A stretch of DNA of 64,000 nt from Pararobbsia alpina_A (GCF_965118125.1 NZ_OZ221288.1:2480001-2544000); one strand, 5' to 3'. Numbered from the stretch's first letter, positions 26,572 through 35,569 are shown. Numbers and translations: made by a program. Notes: generated by a model not told the origin, from the letters alone.

Positions 26572-26943
26572 ATGCCTGATGAAATTGTTCGATACGCGAA
26601 AAACGTTTTCACCAACGATGGCCAATCCGATGTTGATGGATTTGTGCCAAAGCTGATGAAAGTTCAGGAATACATCAATAAAGCTGGGCCAATAACGGTG
26701 TATTACGGATTTCACGGAGACACTGAAGGCAAGTTGTTCAAGGAATTTGACGCTGAAGAATTGAGAAAATCCAAGGAAATTGGAAATGCGTTTCCAAATG
26801 CCAACATGGTGCAGGTCGCTGGCCCGGATGACAAAAAAATTGAGTACGCTAAACATAACGAAGAGGGACAAGTGCTTTTCACTTGGTGCGATAGTGACAC
26901 GTACATCAAGGCCAACAAGTTACTGCCGGCGATTGTTCTTTAG
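26572..26943 (+). CDS. 123-aa protein with His-Gly and Cys motifs, function unknown
   Basis: A clearly AT-richer gene 192 bp after the helical-protein gene on the same strand. The strand-like segment ITVYYGFHGD (His48-Gly49) and the later strand-like VLFTWCDSD (Cys106) resemble the His-then-Cys layout of clan CD (caspase-like) peptidases, though the protein is much shorter than typical members. No signal peptide is present. AAGGAGTGAG precedes ATG 26572. This enzyme suggestion is a hypothesis; the protein matches no family I can name with confidence. It is followed by a terminator-like hairpin. Confidence 0.65.
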   Translation: MPDEIVRYAKNVFTNDGQSDVDGFVPKLMKVQEYINKAGPITVYYGFHGDTEGKLFKEFDAEELRKSKEIGNAFPNANMVQVAGPDDKKIEYAKHNEEGQVLFTWCDSDTYIKANKLLPAIVL

Positions 26944-26985
26944 GCAGTCGCTGCGCCTGACCACGGGTTGACTTCAATCGGTGGC

Positions 26986-27013
26986 ACCGGGGCTTCGGCC
27001 GACCAGCCCCGGT
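26986..27013 (+). terminator. Hairpin after the 123-aa gene
   Basis: ACCGGGGC (26986-26993) pairs exactly with GCCCCGGT (27006-27013) around a 12-nt loop, 43 bp after the stop. The following run is TTCGC rather than poly-T, so it is a moderate terminator candidate closing the island transcript. Confidence 0.45.
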
Positions 27014-27186
27014 TTCGCACGGTAGAGGTGCACTGCCGTCGTACTCGCTACGAGAATCAGGTCGATCGATCATGAAAGCGAGACAGCGCGGTATGGCCGA
27101 TTTCAGATACGTTCTCTAAAGTCTTGCGCCAGGTTCCTCGCGTATACGAGAAGAAAGCGAGTTTCTTCGCATTACTTTAATAAACC

Positions 27187-28062
27187 ATGAAAGATATAAA
27201 CCAAGAGAATGAATTTGAAGTTGGCGCGGCGAGCGTTGGCAGCGAAAGCGCCTGGTCGGAACAAGTGGAAATGGAAGCATGGCTGGATCTGTTCGCCGCA
27301 GCGCCTGAAGAATTCGCGACCAGAGCAGGCTTGAAGTTCGATTTTTCCGGCGAATATGCGCTGTTCGCGGTTCGGAGTTCTCCGTACACCTTGTTTAATC
27401 GAGCACTGGGTATGGGGGTGTCGTCCACAGTCAATGAATCATCGGTGGACCATGCTATCGCGTGGCTCGATCAGTTTGGCGGGTCGGTATGGAGCGTACC
27501 CGTTCCACGCGGCATGTCGGAGCACGATCTAAACCGATGGTTGCCGGCTAAAGGACTTGCGAAGAGCGAAGCATCGATAGCGAGATTTCACTTTGAATCC
27601 GCACAACCGGACGTGCTCGAATGCCCTTACGAAGTACGGGTCGTGGGTGCAGACAAGCGAGCTGATTTCGGCGAGACACTGAGAAACGCGTTCGGGATGG
27701 ATGAAGGGTTTGATACGTGGTTCGGTTCGCTGCCCGGGCGGCCACGATGGACAACGTACGTGGCTTACGACGGAGAAGCTCCCGCTGCGACAGGTGCTTT
27801 GTTCGTGCGCGGTGACCTCGCTTGGATGGGCTGTGGAGCCACGTTGCCCGAATACCGAGGGAAGGGGGCACAAAGCGCATTGTTGGCGCGACGCGTTGCC
27901 GACGCCATGAATCTGGGTGCCACACGGATCACGATCGAGACGGGCTTCGATGCCAAACAGTCGCCCAATCAATCGCATCGCAACGTGCTGCGCGCCGGAT
28001 TCGACCTGTCCTATATTCGCCATGAATATCAGTCGACAAGCGGAGCGATTGACGCTCAATGA
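27187..28062 (+). CDS. GNAT-family N-acetyltransferase
   Basis: 291 residues. The C-terminal half is a GNAT fold with acetyl-CoA motif A around GCGATLPEYRGKGAQSALLARRV (residues about 218-240). It is followed by NQSHRNVLRAGFDLSYIRHEY, typical of motif B. The N-terminal 130 residues form a substrate-side domain (EMEAWLDLFAAAPEEF). The substrate is unknown. No Shine-Dalgarno is evident before ATG 27187. It stands alone at the right border of the AT-richer island. Confidence 0.8.
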   Translation: MKDINQENEFEVGAASVGSESAWSEQVEMEAWLDLFAAAPEEFATRAGLKFDFSGEYALFAVRSSPYTLFNRALGMGVSSTVNESSVDHAIAWLDQFGGSVWSVPVPRGMSEHDLNRWLPAKGLAKSEASIARFHFESAQPDVLECPYEVRVVGADKRADFGETLRNAFGMDEGFDTWFGSLPGRPRWTTYVAYDGEAPAATGALFVRGDLAWMGCGATLPEYRGKGAQSALLARRVADAMNLGATRITIETGFDAKQSPNQSHRNVLRAGFDLSYIRHEYQSTSGAIDAQ

Positions 28063-28345
28063 GTCGCCGGACTGATTGATTCGCTGATCGCTGCACCGGC
28101 TGGCTGACCTGCTCCCCTCCGCATTGTCATTGCCGACTGCGCACAACTGATTTTCCATGGTGGTCGATTGTTGCTCCGTTCGGGGTTGACTACCATGGCG
28201 CACATCGAATCTGGAACTCATGGGCCGGCGCTCCGCGCGGCTGACGCGGTCGCCATCAGGCGCGCCGTGTCTGAGACCGATCCTCTCGACGCGTCCGTGA
28301 CGACGCGCTTCCCGTCATCCGATCCATCTCGCAGGGCCAAACGTA

Positions 28346-29473
28346 ATGCGGCAGCTTTTCGATTCCTTTTCATTGGGCGGCGTCCCTCTCAAGAACCGTA
28401 TCGTGATGGCGCCGCTGACACGGTCTCGCGCGCCCGACGATATCGCTAATGAGCGCATGGCGCTCTACTACAGCCAACGCGCGACAGCGGGCCTGATTAT
28501 CAGCGAGGGCACACCGATTTCTCGCGAGGGTCAGGGCTATGTGTTCAACCCGGGCATCTTCAGCGCTGAACAGATCGCAGGATGGCGATTGACCACGCAG
28601 TCCGTCCATGCCGTCGGCGGAAAAATCTTCGCCCAGCTTTGGCACGTCGGTCGTGTTTCGCATCCGTCCATCCTCGACGGCGCGCTTCCGGTCAGCGCAT
28701 CGTCGAAGCTGCCGGGGGGGCCGATGGCGTACGGCTACGACGACGAGGGCAACGCCGGTTTCCTCCAGCCGCCGGCACCACGCGCGCTCGAAACTCACGA
28801 GATCGCGCGCATCGTCGAAGAGTTCGCACAGGCCGCTGACAATGCAATCGAAGCAGGCTTCGACGGGGTCGAGATTCACGCGGCGAACGGCTATTTGTTT
28901 GAGCAGTTCCTGAATCCGGGTGTCAACGACCGGACCGATCGCTACGCGGCCGATACGCTGGCCAACCGCTTGCGTTTTGTCCTCGAGACCACGGACGCGG
29001 TCGTGCAGCGGCTGGGTGCCGAGCGCGTCGGCATTCGTATCTCGCCGTACGGCAAGCTCTTCGATATGCCTCACTATCCCGAGATCGACAGCACGTATGC
29101 AGAACTCGCCCGCGAAATCGGTCGACGCAAGCTCGCGTATGTTCACGTGATGAATCAGACCGGCGCACCGCAGCTCGATCAGCTTTCGACGATTGAGGAA
29201 GAGTCAGGGTTTTTCGGGCTCTTGCGCAAGATGAAGCAGGCACTCCCGCATACGGCGCTGATTCTTGCCGGTGGCATGACGCATGAACTCGCCGACAAAA
29301 TGATCGAAGACAAGCTCATCGATCTGGTGGCTTTCGGCGCACCGTTTATTGGCAATCCGGATCTTGTCGCGCGACTGAAGAACGGTTGGCCCCTGACGGT
29401 CGCCGACCCCGCCACGTATTACGGCGGCGGTGCCGAAGGCTATGTCGACTACGCGCCTTATTCGGCCAGCTAG
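28346..29473 (+). CDS. Old yellow enzyme (alkene reductase, NemA-like)
   Basis: 375-residue FMN-dependent ene-reductase. The barrel begins NRIVMAPLTRSRAPDDIANE and has QLWHVGRVSHP. The substrate-binding pair is intact in VEIHAANGYLFEQFLNPGVN (His-x-x-Asn), and the C-terminal phosphate site LVAFGAPFIGNPDLVARL is present. NemA-type enzymes reduce activated double bonds, maleimides and nitro compounds at the expense of NAD(P)H. It is 118 bp upstream of a DsbA-fold gene on the same strand. It is the first of three OYEs in the window. Confidence 0.92.
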   Translation: MRQLFDSFSLGGVPLKNRIVMAPLTRSRAPDDIANERMALYYSQRATAGLIISEGTPISREGQGYVFNPGIFSAEQIAGWRLTTQSVHAVGGKIFAQLWHVGRVSHPSILDGALPVSASSKLPGGPMAYGYDDEGNAGFLQPPAPRALETHEIARIVEEFAQAADNAIEAGFDGVEIHAANGYLFEQFLNPGVNDRTDRYAADTLANRLRFVLETTDAVVQRLGAERVGIRISPYGKLFDMPHYPEIDSTYAELAREIGRRKLAYVHVMNQTGAPQLDQLSTIEEESGFFGLLRKMKQALPHTALILAGGMTHELADKMIEDKLIDLVAFGAPFIGNPDLVARLKNGWPLTVADPATYYGGGAEGYVDYAPYSAS

Positions 29474-29591
29474 CGATCGGCGCCGCTCAGCACTTACACG
29501 ATGTTAAAAGTGTCTTGAGATTCGAGCTATTGGTCGACAGGGAGCACACCCCTATGATCAGCGTCACTCAATCTTGGAAGCAGGAGCAGCA

Positions 29592-30227
29592 ATGAAGCTG
29601 ATTTTCGTAGGCGACCCGATGTGCTCGTGGTGCTATGGCTTTGGCAAGGAAATGACCGCGATCAAGGAAGACATGCCCGATCTCGATGTGCAAGTCGTTG
29701 TCGGCGGAATGTTGGCGGGTTCGACCACGGTGCTCGACGATGCGGGCAAGCAGATGCGCCTGCAGCATTGGGCTCGCGTCGAGCAGATGAGCGGCGCTGT
29801 ATTCAATCGCGATGCGCTGATGGCGCGCAAGAATTTCGTGTACGACACCGAGCCGATTTGCCGTGCCGTCGTGGCGGCGCGTTTGATTGCTCCGGATGCC
29901 GACCTGCTCAAGGTGTTCCGCGCACTCCAGCGTGGCTTCTATGTCGATGGGCTCGATACGACAAGCGGGCACGTGCTCGCGGAACTCGCGGACAACGCCC
30001 TGAAGGCGCAAGGCATTGAATGCGGTGCGGATCGCTTCTTCGATGTGTGGTCGTCGAACGAAGCGGTCAAAGCGGCGCAGGCGGATTTTCTCCTGACGCG
30101 TCAGCTCGGCGTGACTGGCTTCCCCTCGTTGTTTGTTGAGCAGGATGGGCGTGTTGGCCGGTTGACCTCGGGATATGCCCAGGCGGCTCAGATCACTCAA
30201 GCGCTGAAGTCGCTGGTGCACGCTTGA
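29592..30227 (+). CDS. DsbA-family protein (thioredoxin fold)
   Basis: 211-residue cytoplasmic thioredoxin-fold protein starting MKLIFVGDPMCSWCYGFGKE, with CSWC at residues 11-14 and the cis-Pro segment QLGVTGFPSLFVEQDGR. It resembles the FrnE/YwbO-type DsbA subfamily. AGGAG lies 6 bp before ATG 29592; the in-frame TTG 29574 lies ahead of that site. It probably follows the OYE in one transcript, pairing an ene-reductase with a thiol oxidoreductase. It is not closely similar to the DsbA-like protein at 1.7 kb. Confidence 0.85.
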   Translation: MKLIFVGDPMCSWCYGFGKEMTAIKEDMPDLDVQVVVGGMLAGSTTVLDDAGKQMRLQHWARVEQMSGAVFNRDALMARKNFVYDTEPICRAVVAARLIAPDADLLKVFRALQRGFYVDGLDTTSGHVLAELADNALKAQGIECGADRFFDVWSSNEAVKAAQADFLLTRQLGVTGFPSLFVEQDGRVGRLTSGYAQAAQITQALKSLVHA

Positions 30228-30315
30228 GTTCAAGCGAACGCTAAGCGTTTGTCGGTACACCTCTGCGACCCGTTCCGAATGGGAAGCAGAGGTCAAGACC
30301 TGAGTGTCACCGCGC

Positions 30316-30342
30316 AAGGAGCTGCCGCAACGTCAGCTCCTT
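30316..30342. terminator. Bidirectional terminator-like hairpin
   Basis: AAGGAGCTG (30316-30324) is exactly complementary to 30334-30342, with a 9-nt loop. It lies between the convergent DsbA-like (+) and LysR (-) genes and covers the last codons of the LysR gene. It is suited to ending both transcripts. Confidence 0.5.
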
Positions 30343-31295
30343 CTTGCTCGACTGATCCGCTTACGCTCCGTAGGCGCCTTACCCACATCAACCGGAACAA
30401 AAGGCGCCTCGAAGTGCTTGACGAGAAAGTCGATGAACGCCCGAGCACGAGGGGATTCGTTGCGTTGTCCCGGATAGTAGACAAACAAATCCGCGGACGG
30501 CAGAACGACATCTGACAGCACCAGACGAAGCCTTCCGCTCTGGATGTATTTGGCGAGATCCCACTCGGAGCGGATCAAAATGCCGTGACCGTCGAGCGCC
30601 CAGCGCAGCACGATATCCCCATCGTTGCTCGAGAGTGAGCCGTTGACCTTCAACGTCTCCATGTGATCGTCCTGCACGAATCTCCAGACACCGTAGGCAT
30701 CGTCGTTTTGTGTGTGAATGATGCATCGATGATCGACCAGGTCCTCCATGCGCTCGGGCACGCCGTGTCGCTCCAGATATTTCGGGGACGCGCAAAGAAA
30801 CCGGCGATTGCTCATCAGGCGACGCGCCCTCAGCCGCTGATCCGGCAACTCGCCAAATCGGATCGCGATATCAAAAGCGCCTTCAACGAGATCGACGGGA
30901 CGGTCCGTGACCACGAACTGAACGTCGATGTGCGGATACCGTTTGGCGAATTCGGACACTAACGGCGCAATCGTCGTTCGCCCGAAGCCCAACGTTGCAT
31001 TGATGCGCAGACGCCCGCGCGGCTCCGCTGGTGTCCCTGCGATCGCGTCTTCCATTTCGCGCACCTGATCGAGAATCTGCGCAGCAAACCGTGCGTAGGT
31101 CTCGCCTTCCGGAGTCAGGCTCACACTGCGCGTCGTTCGATTGACGAGCCGCGTGCCAAATCTTTCCTCAAGGATGCCGAGTCGCTTGGTTGCCGCCGGC
31201 GGCGTCATGCCGAGCGAACGCGCCGCGCCGGAGAGGCTCTTCAGCTTCGCCAGCTGAACGAAAAACTCGAAGTCGATGGTCGAATCAGCTTTCAC
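30333..31295 (-). CDS. LysR-family regulator (tartrate dehydratase neighbour)
   Basis: 320 residues. The N-terminal winged HTH is FFVQLAKLKSLSGAARSLGMTPPAATKRLGILEERFG, followed by the LysR effector domain (GRLRINATLGFGRTTIAPLV, DIAIRFGELPDQRLRARRL). It is divergent from the tartrate dehydratase gene with 132 bp between starts. LysR proteins usually regulate the divergent gene and themselves in response to a pathway ligand. D-tartrate or a related acid is a reasonable inferred effector. The AT-rich strip at 31296-31325 is the likely binding region. Confidence 0.88.
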   Translation of the reverse strand: MKADSTIDFEFFVQLAKLKSLSGAARSLGMTPPAATKRLGILEERFGTRLVNRTTRSVSLTPEGETYARFAAQILDQVREMEDAIAGTPAEPRGRLRINATLGFGRTTIAPLVSEFAKRYPHIDVQFVVTDRPVDLVEGAFDIAIRFGELPDQRLRARRLMSNRRFLCASPKYLERHGVPERMEDLVDHRCIIHTQNDDAYGVWRFVQDDHMETLKVNGSLSSNDGDIVLRWALDGHGILIRSEWDLAKYIQSGRLRLVLSDVVLPSADLFVYYPGQRNESPRARAFIDFLVKHFEAPFVPVDVGKAPTERKRISRARRS

Positions 31296-31427
31296 TTTTG
31301 GTTAAAAATGAAATGAATATTGGTGAAGTATAGGCCGGTCGACGCGGACTATGCTACGTCCCAATGCAGCAGAGCCGAATGCCCTCGGCCTGCCTATAGC
31401 GATCCCGCCAGACCAGGACATACGCCC

Positions 31428-32594
31428 ATGAGAATCGTCGAAATCCGCGAGAAAACCGTTCCGATCAGCTCACCGATCCGAAACGCCTACATCGATTTCA
31501 GCAAGATGACGCTGAGCCTGGTCGCCGTCGTGACCGACGTGATCCGCGATGGAAAGCCCGTCGTCGGCTACGGCTTCAATTCGAATGGCCGTTACGGCCA
31601 GGGCACGCTGATGCGCGAGCGCTTCATTCCGCGCATTCTCGAAGCCGATCCCGATTCTCTCGTCGATGCCACCTGTGACAACCTCGACCCGCACAAGATC
31701 TGGGCGACGATGTTCACCAACGAAAAACCCGGCGGTCACGGTGAGCGTTCCGTTGCCATCGGCACGATTGATATGGCGGTGTGGGATGCGGTCGCCAAGA
31801 TCGAGGGCAAGCCGCTGTTCCAGTTGCTGGCTGATCGCTACGGCGATGGCAAGCCCGATCGCAAGATCTTCGTTTATGCAGCGGGCGGTTACTACTATCC
31901 GGGCCAGGATCACGAAAAGCTGAAAGACGAGATGCGCAGCTATCTCGACCGTGGCTACACGGTCGTGAAGAAGAAGATCGGTGGCGCGTCGCTCGACGAA
32001 GACCTTCGGCGTATCGACTCGATTCTGAGTGTGCTCGGTGATGGCCAGAAGCTCGCAGTCGATGCGAACGGTCGCTTCAATCTTGATACCGCGATTCAGT
32101 ACGCGAAGGCACTCTCGCAGTACGACCTGTTCTGGTACGAGGAGCCGGGCGATCCGCTCGACTTCGAATTGCAAGCGACGCTTCGGAACTACTACGACAA
32201 ACCGATGGCGACCGGCGAGGATCTCTTCTCCATGCAGGATGCACGCAATCTCATCCGGTACGGCGGCATGCGAGCCGATCGCGACTGGCTGCAGTTCGAT
32301 TGCGCGTTGAGCTACGGGTTGGTCGAATATCTGCGCACGCTCGACATGCTGCATCAACACGGTTGGTCACGGACCCGTTGCATCCCCCATGGCGGCCACC
32401 AGATGTCGCTGAATATCGCGGCCGGTCTTGGCCTGGGCGGCAATGAGTCGTACCCGGATCTGTTCCAGCCGTACGGCGGCTTCCCCGATGGTGTGAAGGT
32501 CGAGAACGGCTACATCACGATGCCGGACTTGCCGGGTATCGGGTTTGAAGGAAAGGCCGACCTCTTTGCGGAAATGCAGAAGCTGTCTGCCTGA
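31428..32594 (+). CDS. D-tartrate dehydratase-like enolase-superfamily enzyme
   Basis: A 388-residue mandelate-racemase-group enzyme. Metal ligands are Asp212 (LAVDANGRF), Glu238 (WYEEPGDP) and Glu264 (ATGEDLF). Catalytic bases are the KKK at 181-183 (TVVKKKIGG) and His321 (CIPHGGHQM). These sit about one residue from the positions I recall for Bradyrhizobium D-tartrate dehydratase, which converts D-tartrate to oxaloacetate. ATG 31428 begins MRIVEIREKTVPISSPIRNA, the usual start; the upstream frame has no family similarity. The dctA transporter follows 181 bp later. The assignment is strong by motifs; a related acid sugar is an alternative substrate. Confidence 0.85.
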   Translation: MRIVEIREKTVPISSPIRNAYIDFSKMTLSLVAVVTDVIRDGKPVVGYGFNSNGRYGQGTLMRERFIPRILEADPDSLVDATCDNLDPHKIWATMFTNEKPGGHGERSVAIGTIDMAVWDAVAKIEGKPLFQLLADRYGDGKPDRKIFVYAAGGYYYPGQDHEKLKDEMRSYLDRGYTVVKKKIGGASLDEDLRRIDSILSVLGDGQKLAVDANGRFNLDTAIQYAKALSQYDLFWYEEPGDPLDFELQATLRNYYDKPMATGEDLFSMQDARNLIRYGGMRADRDWLQFDCALSYGLVEYLRTLDMLHQHGWSRTRCIPHGGHQMSLNIAAGLGLGGNESYPDLFQPYGGFPDGVKVENGYITMPDLPGIGFEGKADLFAEMQKLSA

Positions 32595-32597
32595 GGG

Positions 32598-32633
32598 ACG
32601 ACCTGAGGCACGACCTTATGCACGACCTTATGC
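32598..32633 (+). repeat. Three tandem 12-bp repeats
   Basis: Units of 12 bp at 32598-32609 (ACGACCTGAGGC), 32610-32621 and 32622-32633 (both ACGACCTTATGC) start 3 bp after the tartrate dehydratase stop. The last two are identical. It may be simple slippage or a small regulatory array before dctA. Confidence 0.6.
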
Positions 32634-32690
32634 GCCGGCTTAGGGAGGCCGGTGCATGTCCCTTTCGAGGATCGGACGGGAAACGCATCG

Positions 32691-32738
32691 CCGCGACCGG
32701 AAAACAATCGCTGCACGCACAGTGATTAACGGTCGCGG
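32691..32738. repeat. Perfect 9-bp inverted repeat upstream of dctA
   Basis: CCGCGACCG at 32691-32699 is the exact reverse complement of 32730-32738, with a 30-nt spacer, 37 bp before the dctA ATG. The long spacer argues against a terminator. It could be two half-sites of a regulator or an RNA structure in the dctA leader. Confidence 0.45.
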
Positions 32739-32775
32739 AAATTAATGTGGATGGCGCCATGCTCCGGAGACAGAC

Positions 32776-34119
32776 ATGCGGCCCTCGAAACTCAAGAAGA
32801 CGCTTTCCAAGCTTTATGTACAAGTCTTGATCGGTATTGTGGCCGGCATCCTGGTCGGCCACTTCTACCCGGACACCGGCGCTGAACTCAAACCGCTGGG
32901 CGACCTGTTCATCAAGCTCATTCGCATGTCGCTCGCACCGATTATTTTCGCGTCGGTCGTCGTCGGCATCGCTCGAATGAACGACCTGCACGAAGCGGGG
33001 CGCGTCGGTGTCAAGGCGTTGCTCTACTTCGAACTGGCATCGACGCTCGCGCTCCTGATCGGCCTCTTTGTCGTCAATGTGATCAAGCCGGGCAGCGGCA
33101 TGAACGTCGATCCGGCGCATATCGACAGCTCGGCGATCGCGACTTACACCCGGGCCGCGCACGATCACTCGATGCTCGAGTTCCTGATGAGCATCGTGCC
33201 GAACAGCATTGTCGGCGCCTTTGCCAATGGCGAAATTCTGCCGATCATCTTCTTCTCTGTGCTGTTCGCGATTGCGCTGGCAAAACTCGGCCCGCGGACC
33301 GCGCCGCTCGTCGATATGCTCGACATGTTCCTGCAGGGTATGTTCGGTGTGGTGCGCATCGTGATGTACGTCGCGCCCGTTGGGGCGTTCGGCGGCATGG
33401 CATTCACCATTGCAAAGTACGGCATCGGTACGCTGGCTTCGTTCGGGCAACTGATGCTGTGTTTGTACCTGACGTCGATCTGCTTCGTCGTCGTTGTGCT
33501 CGGTGTCGCTATGCGACTAAGCGGCCTGTCGCTTTGGAAATATCTGCGCTATATCAGGGATGAAATTCTCGTCACGCTGGGAACGGCCTCGACCGAGGCC
33601 GTGCTTCCCCAGATGCTGATGAAGATGGAGAACCTGGGCTGCTCGCGTCCCGTTGTCGGCATGGTGCTTCCCACGGGCTATACGTTCAACGCCGACGGCA
33701 CGGCCATTTACCTCACCATGGCGGCCATGTTTGTGGCGCAGGCGATGAACATCCATCTGACGTTGTTCGATCAGATCGTGGTCATGGGCGTTCTTCTGCT
33801 GACGTCGAAAGGGTCTGCCGGCGTGGCGGGTGCGGGCTTCGTCGCACTCGCGGCGACGTTGGCGTCTATGCACAAGATTCCGGTCTCGGGGCTGGTGCTG
33901 CTGTTGGGTGTCGATCGCTTTCTTAACGAAGCACGCGCTGTCACCAACCTGATCGGCAATGGTGTGGCCACGATTGTGGTCGCGCGGTGGGAAGGTGCAA
34001 TCGACCTCGATCGGGCTCGTGCGGTCCTGAATCGTGACCCCGATGTCGGCGGTCTGGATAGTTCTCGAGAAGCGCCAGTACCGCTAGAGGTTGCTTTGCC
34101 GGCAGGGTCGCATCGCTGA
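32776..34119 (+). CDS. dctA: C4-dicarboxylate:cation symporter DctA
   Basis: 447-residue DAACS-family inner-membrane transporter. It starts KLYVQVLIGIVAGILVGHFYPD and has IRMSLAPIIFASVVVGIARM, the hairpin TLGTASTEAVLPQMLMKME and the signature LPTGYTFNADGTAIYLTMAAMF. All are typical of DctA, which takes up succinate, malate, fumarate and related dicarboxylates with cations. Next to a D-tartrate dehydratase it probably supplies tartrate or removes the C4 bottleneck. Length is as in characterised DctA proteins. Confidence 0.93.
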   Translation: MRPSKLKKTLSKLYVQVLIGIVAGILVGHFYPDTGAELKPLGDLFIKLIRMSLAPIIFASVVVGIARMNDLHEAGRVGVKALLYFELASTLALLIGLFVVNVIKPGSGMNVDPAHIDSSAIATYTRAAHDHSMLEFLMSIVPNSIVGAFANGEILPIIFFSVLFAIALAKLGPRTAPLVDMLDMFLQGMFGVVRIVMYVAPVGAFGGMAFTIAKYGIGTLASFGQLMLCLYLTSICFVVVVLGVAMRLSGLSLWKYLRYIRDEILVTLGTASTEAVLPQMLMKMENLGCSRPVVGMVLPTGYTFNADGTAIYLTMAAMFVAQAMNIHLTLFDQIVVMGVLLLTSKGSAGVAGAGFVALAATLASMHKIPVSGLVLLLGVDRFLNEARAVTNLIGNGVATIVVARWEGAIDLDRARAVLNRDPDVGGLDSSREAPVPLEVALPAGSHR

Positions 34120-34435
34120 GGCTGTTCTGCTGAGTGACCGGAAAGTACTCGTGTTGCTCGGCGCCAACGTCTGTGCACGTTTCTGCCGCGTGGCTTTGCA
34201 TAGAGAGCACTCGATCTGTGAACTAAGAAATCACGCATCCGGCACTCGCATGGAACGCGAGTAGGACGCATGCCGATGCGCGCAAATCGATTCCCGTTTA
34301 GTCGCTAAAGAAATGTTCTATACACAAACGGTGGCAAACGTGACGTGACGTGACGTGCAATGCGATATCGCTGCGGTTGTTGATCACCATGAACCTCCAT
34401 GCGTCACTGTGCCACACGCCCCAAGGAGTGACGTC
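34120..34435. other. Intergenic region with short direct repeats
   Basis: About 316 bp without a gene. ACGTG is repeated four times head to tail at 34338-34357. No hairpin terminator after dctA stands out. An in-frame ATG at 34355 could extend the next protein, but the better start is 34436. Confidence 0.45.
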
Positions 34436-35569
34436 ATGAAGACAGCGGCGAAGTGCTTAGCGTTCGTGGCCGGAGCCATCCGTGATCTGTCCAAGCTCGT
34501 TAGCGCGTTGATGTTGTGCGTTCCGCTCGCTAACGCGCAAACGCAAGCACAGGCACAGGCCAACAGCGGAACGTTTGCAACGTTCGATGTGCCCGGCGAT
34601 TCCGGCGGCATCTTTCCGACGGCGATCGATTTCGCGGGTGTGGTCACGGGGTACTTCATTGACGCAGGTAGTTTGATCCATAGCTTCGTGCGCGCGCCGA
34701 ATGGTGCGATCACCGTCTTTGATCCGCCGGGTGCGACCTGCAGCACGGTCACACAGAACGTTTGTAGTACCGCCGACGCGATTAACCTCGAGGGTGTCGT
34801 GACCGGTGGCTATGCGACCAACTGTTCCGCAACGGAGCCTCCGGCCGGCTGTGAGAATCACGGTTTTCTGCGCTCGCCGGGCGGGAAATACACGACGTTT
34901 GATGTCCCGGGACAGGCGCATGATTTCACGTCGCCGACAGGCATTAATCTCGCGGGAACCGTCACGGGGAGCTACCTCAGGTCGGCTTCTGAGTTTGCCG
35001 GCTTCGTGCGTCTCGCGAATGGCATCTTCACCAATTTCGTCGTGACGGGCTCGACGTACACCAGTCCTCAAGCCATCAATGCATTTGGCGTGATCGCAGG
35101 GTTCTATCGCGACGCTAGCGGCCTGCTTCATGGCTTCGTGCGGTCTCCGGATGGCAAGATCACGACGTACGATCCTCCGATTGCATTCTTGACCAACTCA
35201 CCGCCTGTCTCCATCAATGCGGAGGGTGCGATCACCGGTTCGTATTGCAGTGATGCCGCATGCGATACGGTCCACGGGTTTTTGCGCTCGGCCAATGGCA
35301 CGATGAAAACGATCGACGCACCCGGCAACAACTACGGAACGAGTCCTGCGGGGATCAATTCATTGGGCGTGATCACAGGGTCTTACATCCTTGCGGATTT
35401 CTCGCTGGAGCATGGGTTCTTGTGGCTCCCCGGTGGCAGGATCGTGACGTTCGATCCTCCTGGCTCGCTCTACACGACGCCAACGGCCATCAACGACAGA
35501 GGCATGGTCGTCGGCTACTACTGCGATGCGGAGTCCGTGTGCCACGGTTTCGTTGGGGCGCCACATTAA
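34436..35569 (+). CDS. Secreted HAF-type repeat protein
   Basis: 377 residues with a signal peptide (LSKLVSALMLCVPLANAQ). It has six or seven repeats with the theme INxxGVITGSYxDxxxxxHGFxRxxxGxxTTFDxPG, as in SPTGINLAGTVTGSY and AINAFGVIAGFY. The GSY-HGFLR-FDPPG pattern is that of HAF-type extracellular repeat proteins, predicted to form a beta-propeller-like fold; no enzymatic role is known to me. ATG 34436 has AAGGAG 7 bp upstream and starts just before the signal sequence. The stop overlaps the convergent LysR stop by 4 bp (TTAA). Confidence 0.8.
   Translation: MKTAAKCLAFVAGAIRDLSKLVSALMLCVPLANAQTQAQAQANSGTFATFDVPGDSGGIFPTAIDFAGVVTGYFIDAGSLIHSFVRAPNGAITVFDPPGATCSTVTQNVCSTADAINLEGVVTGGYATNCSATEPPAGCENHGFLRSPGGKYTTFDVPGQAHDFTSPTGINLAGTVTGSYLRSASEFAGFVRLANGIFTNFVVTGSTYTSPQAINAFGVIAGFYRDASGLLHGFVRSPDGKITTYDPPIAFLTNSPPVSINAEGAITGSYCSDAACDTVHGFLRSANGTMKTIDAPGNNYGTSPAGINSLGVITGSYILADFSLEHGFLWLPGGRIVTFDPPGSLYTTPTAINDRGMVVGYYCDAESVCHGFVGAPH

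Noticed and set aside
32598..32633. CRISPR-like direct repeats
   Set aside because: The units are contiguous, 12 bp long, without spacers; it is a simple tandem repeat.
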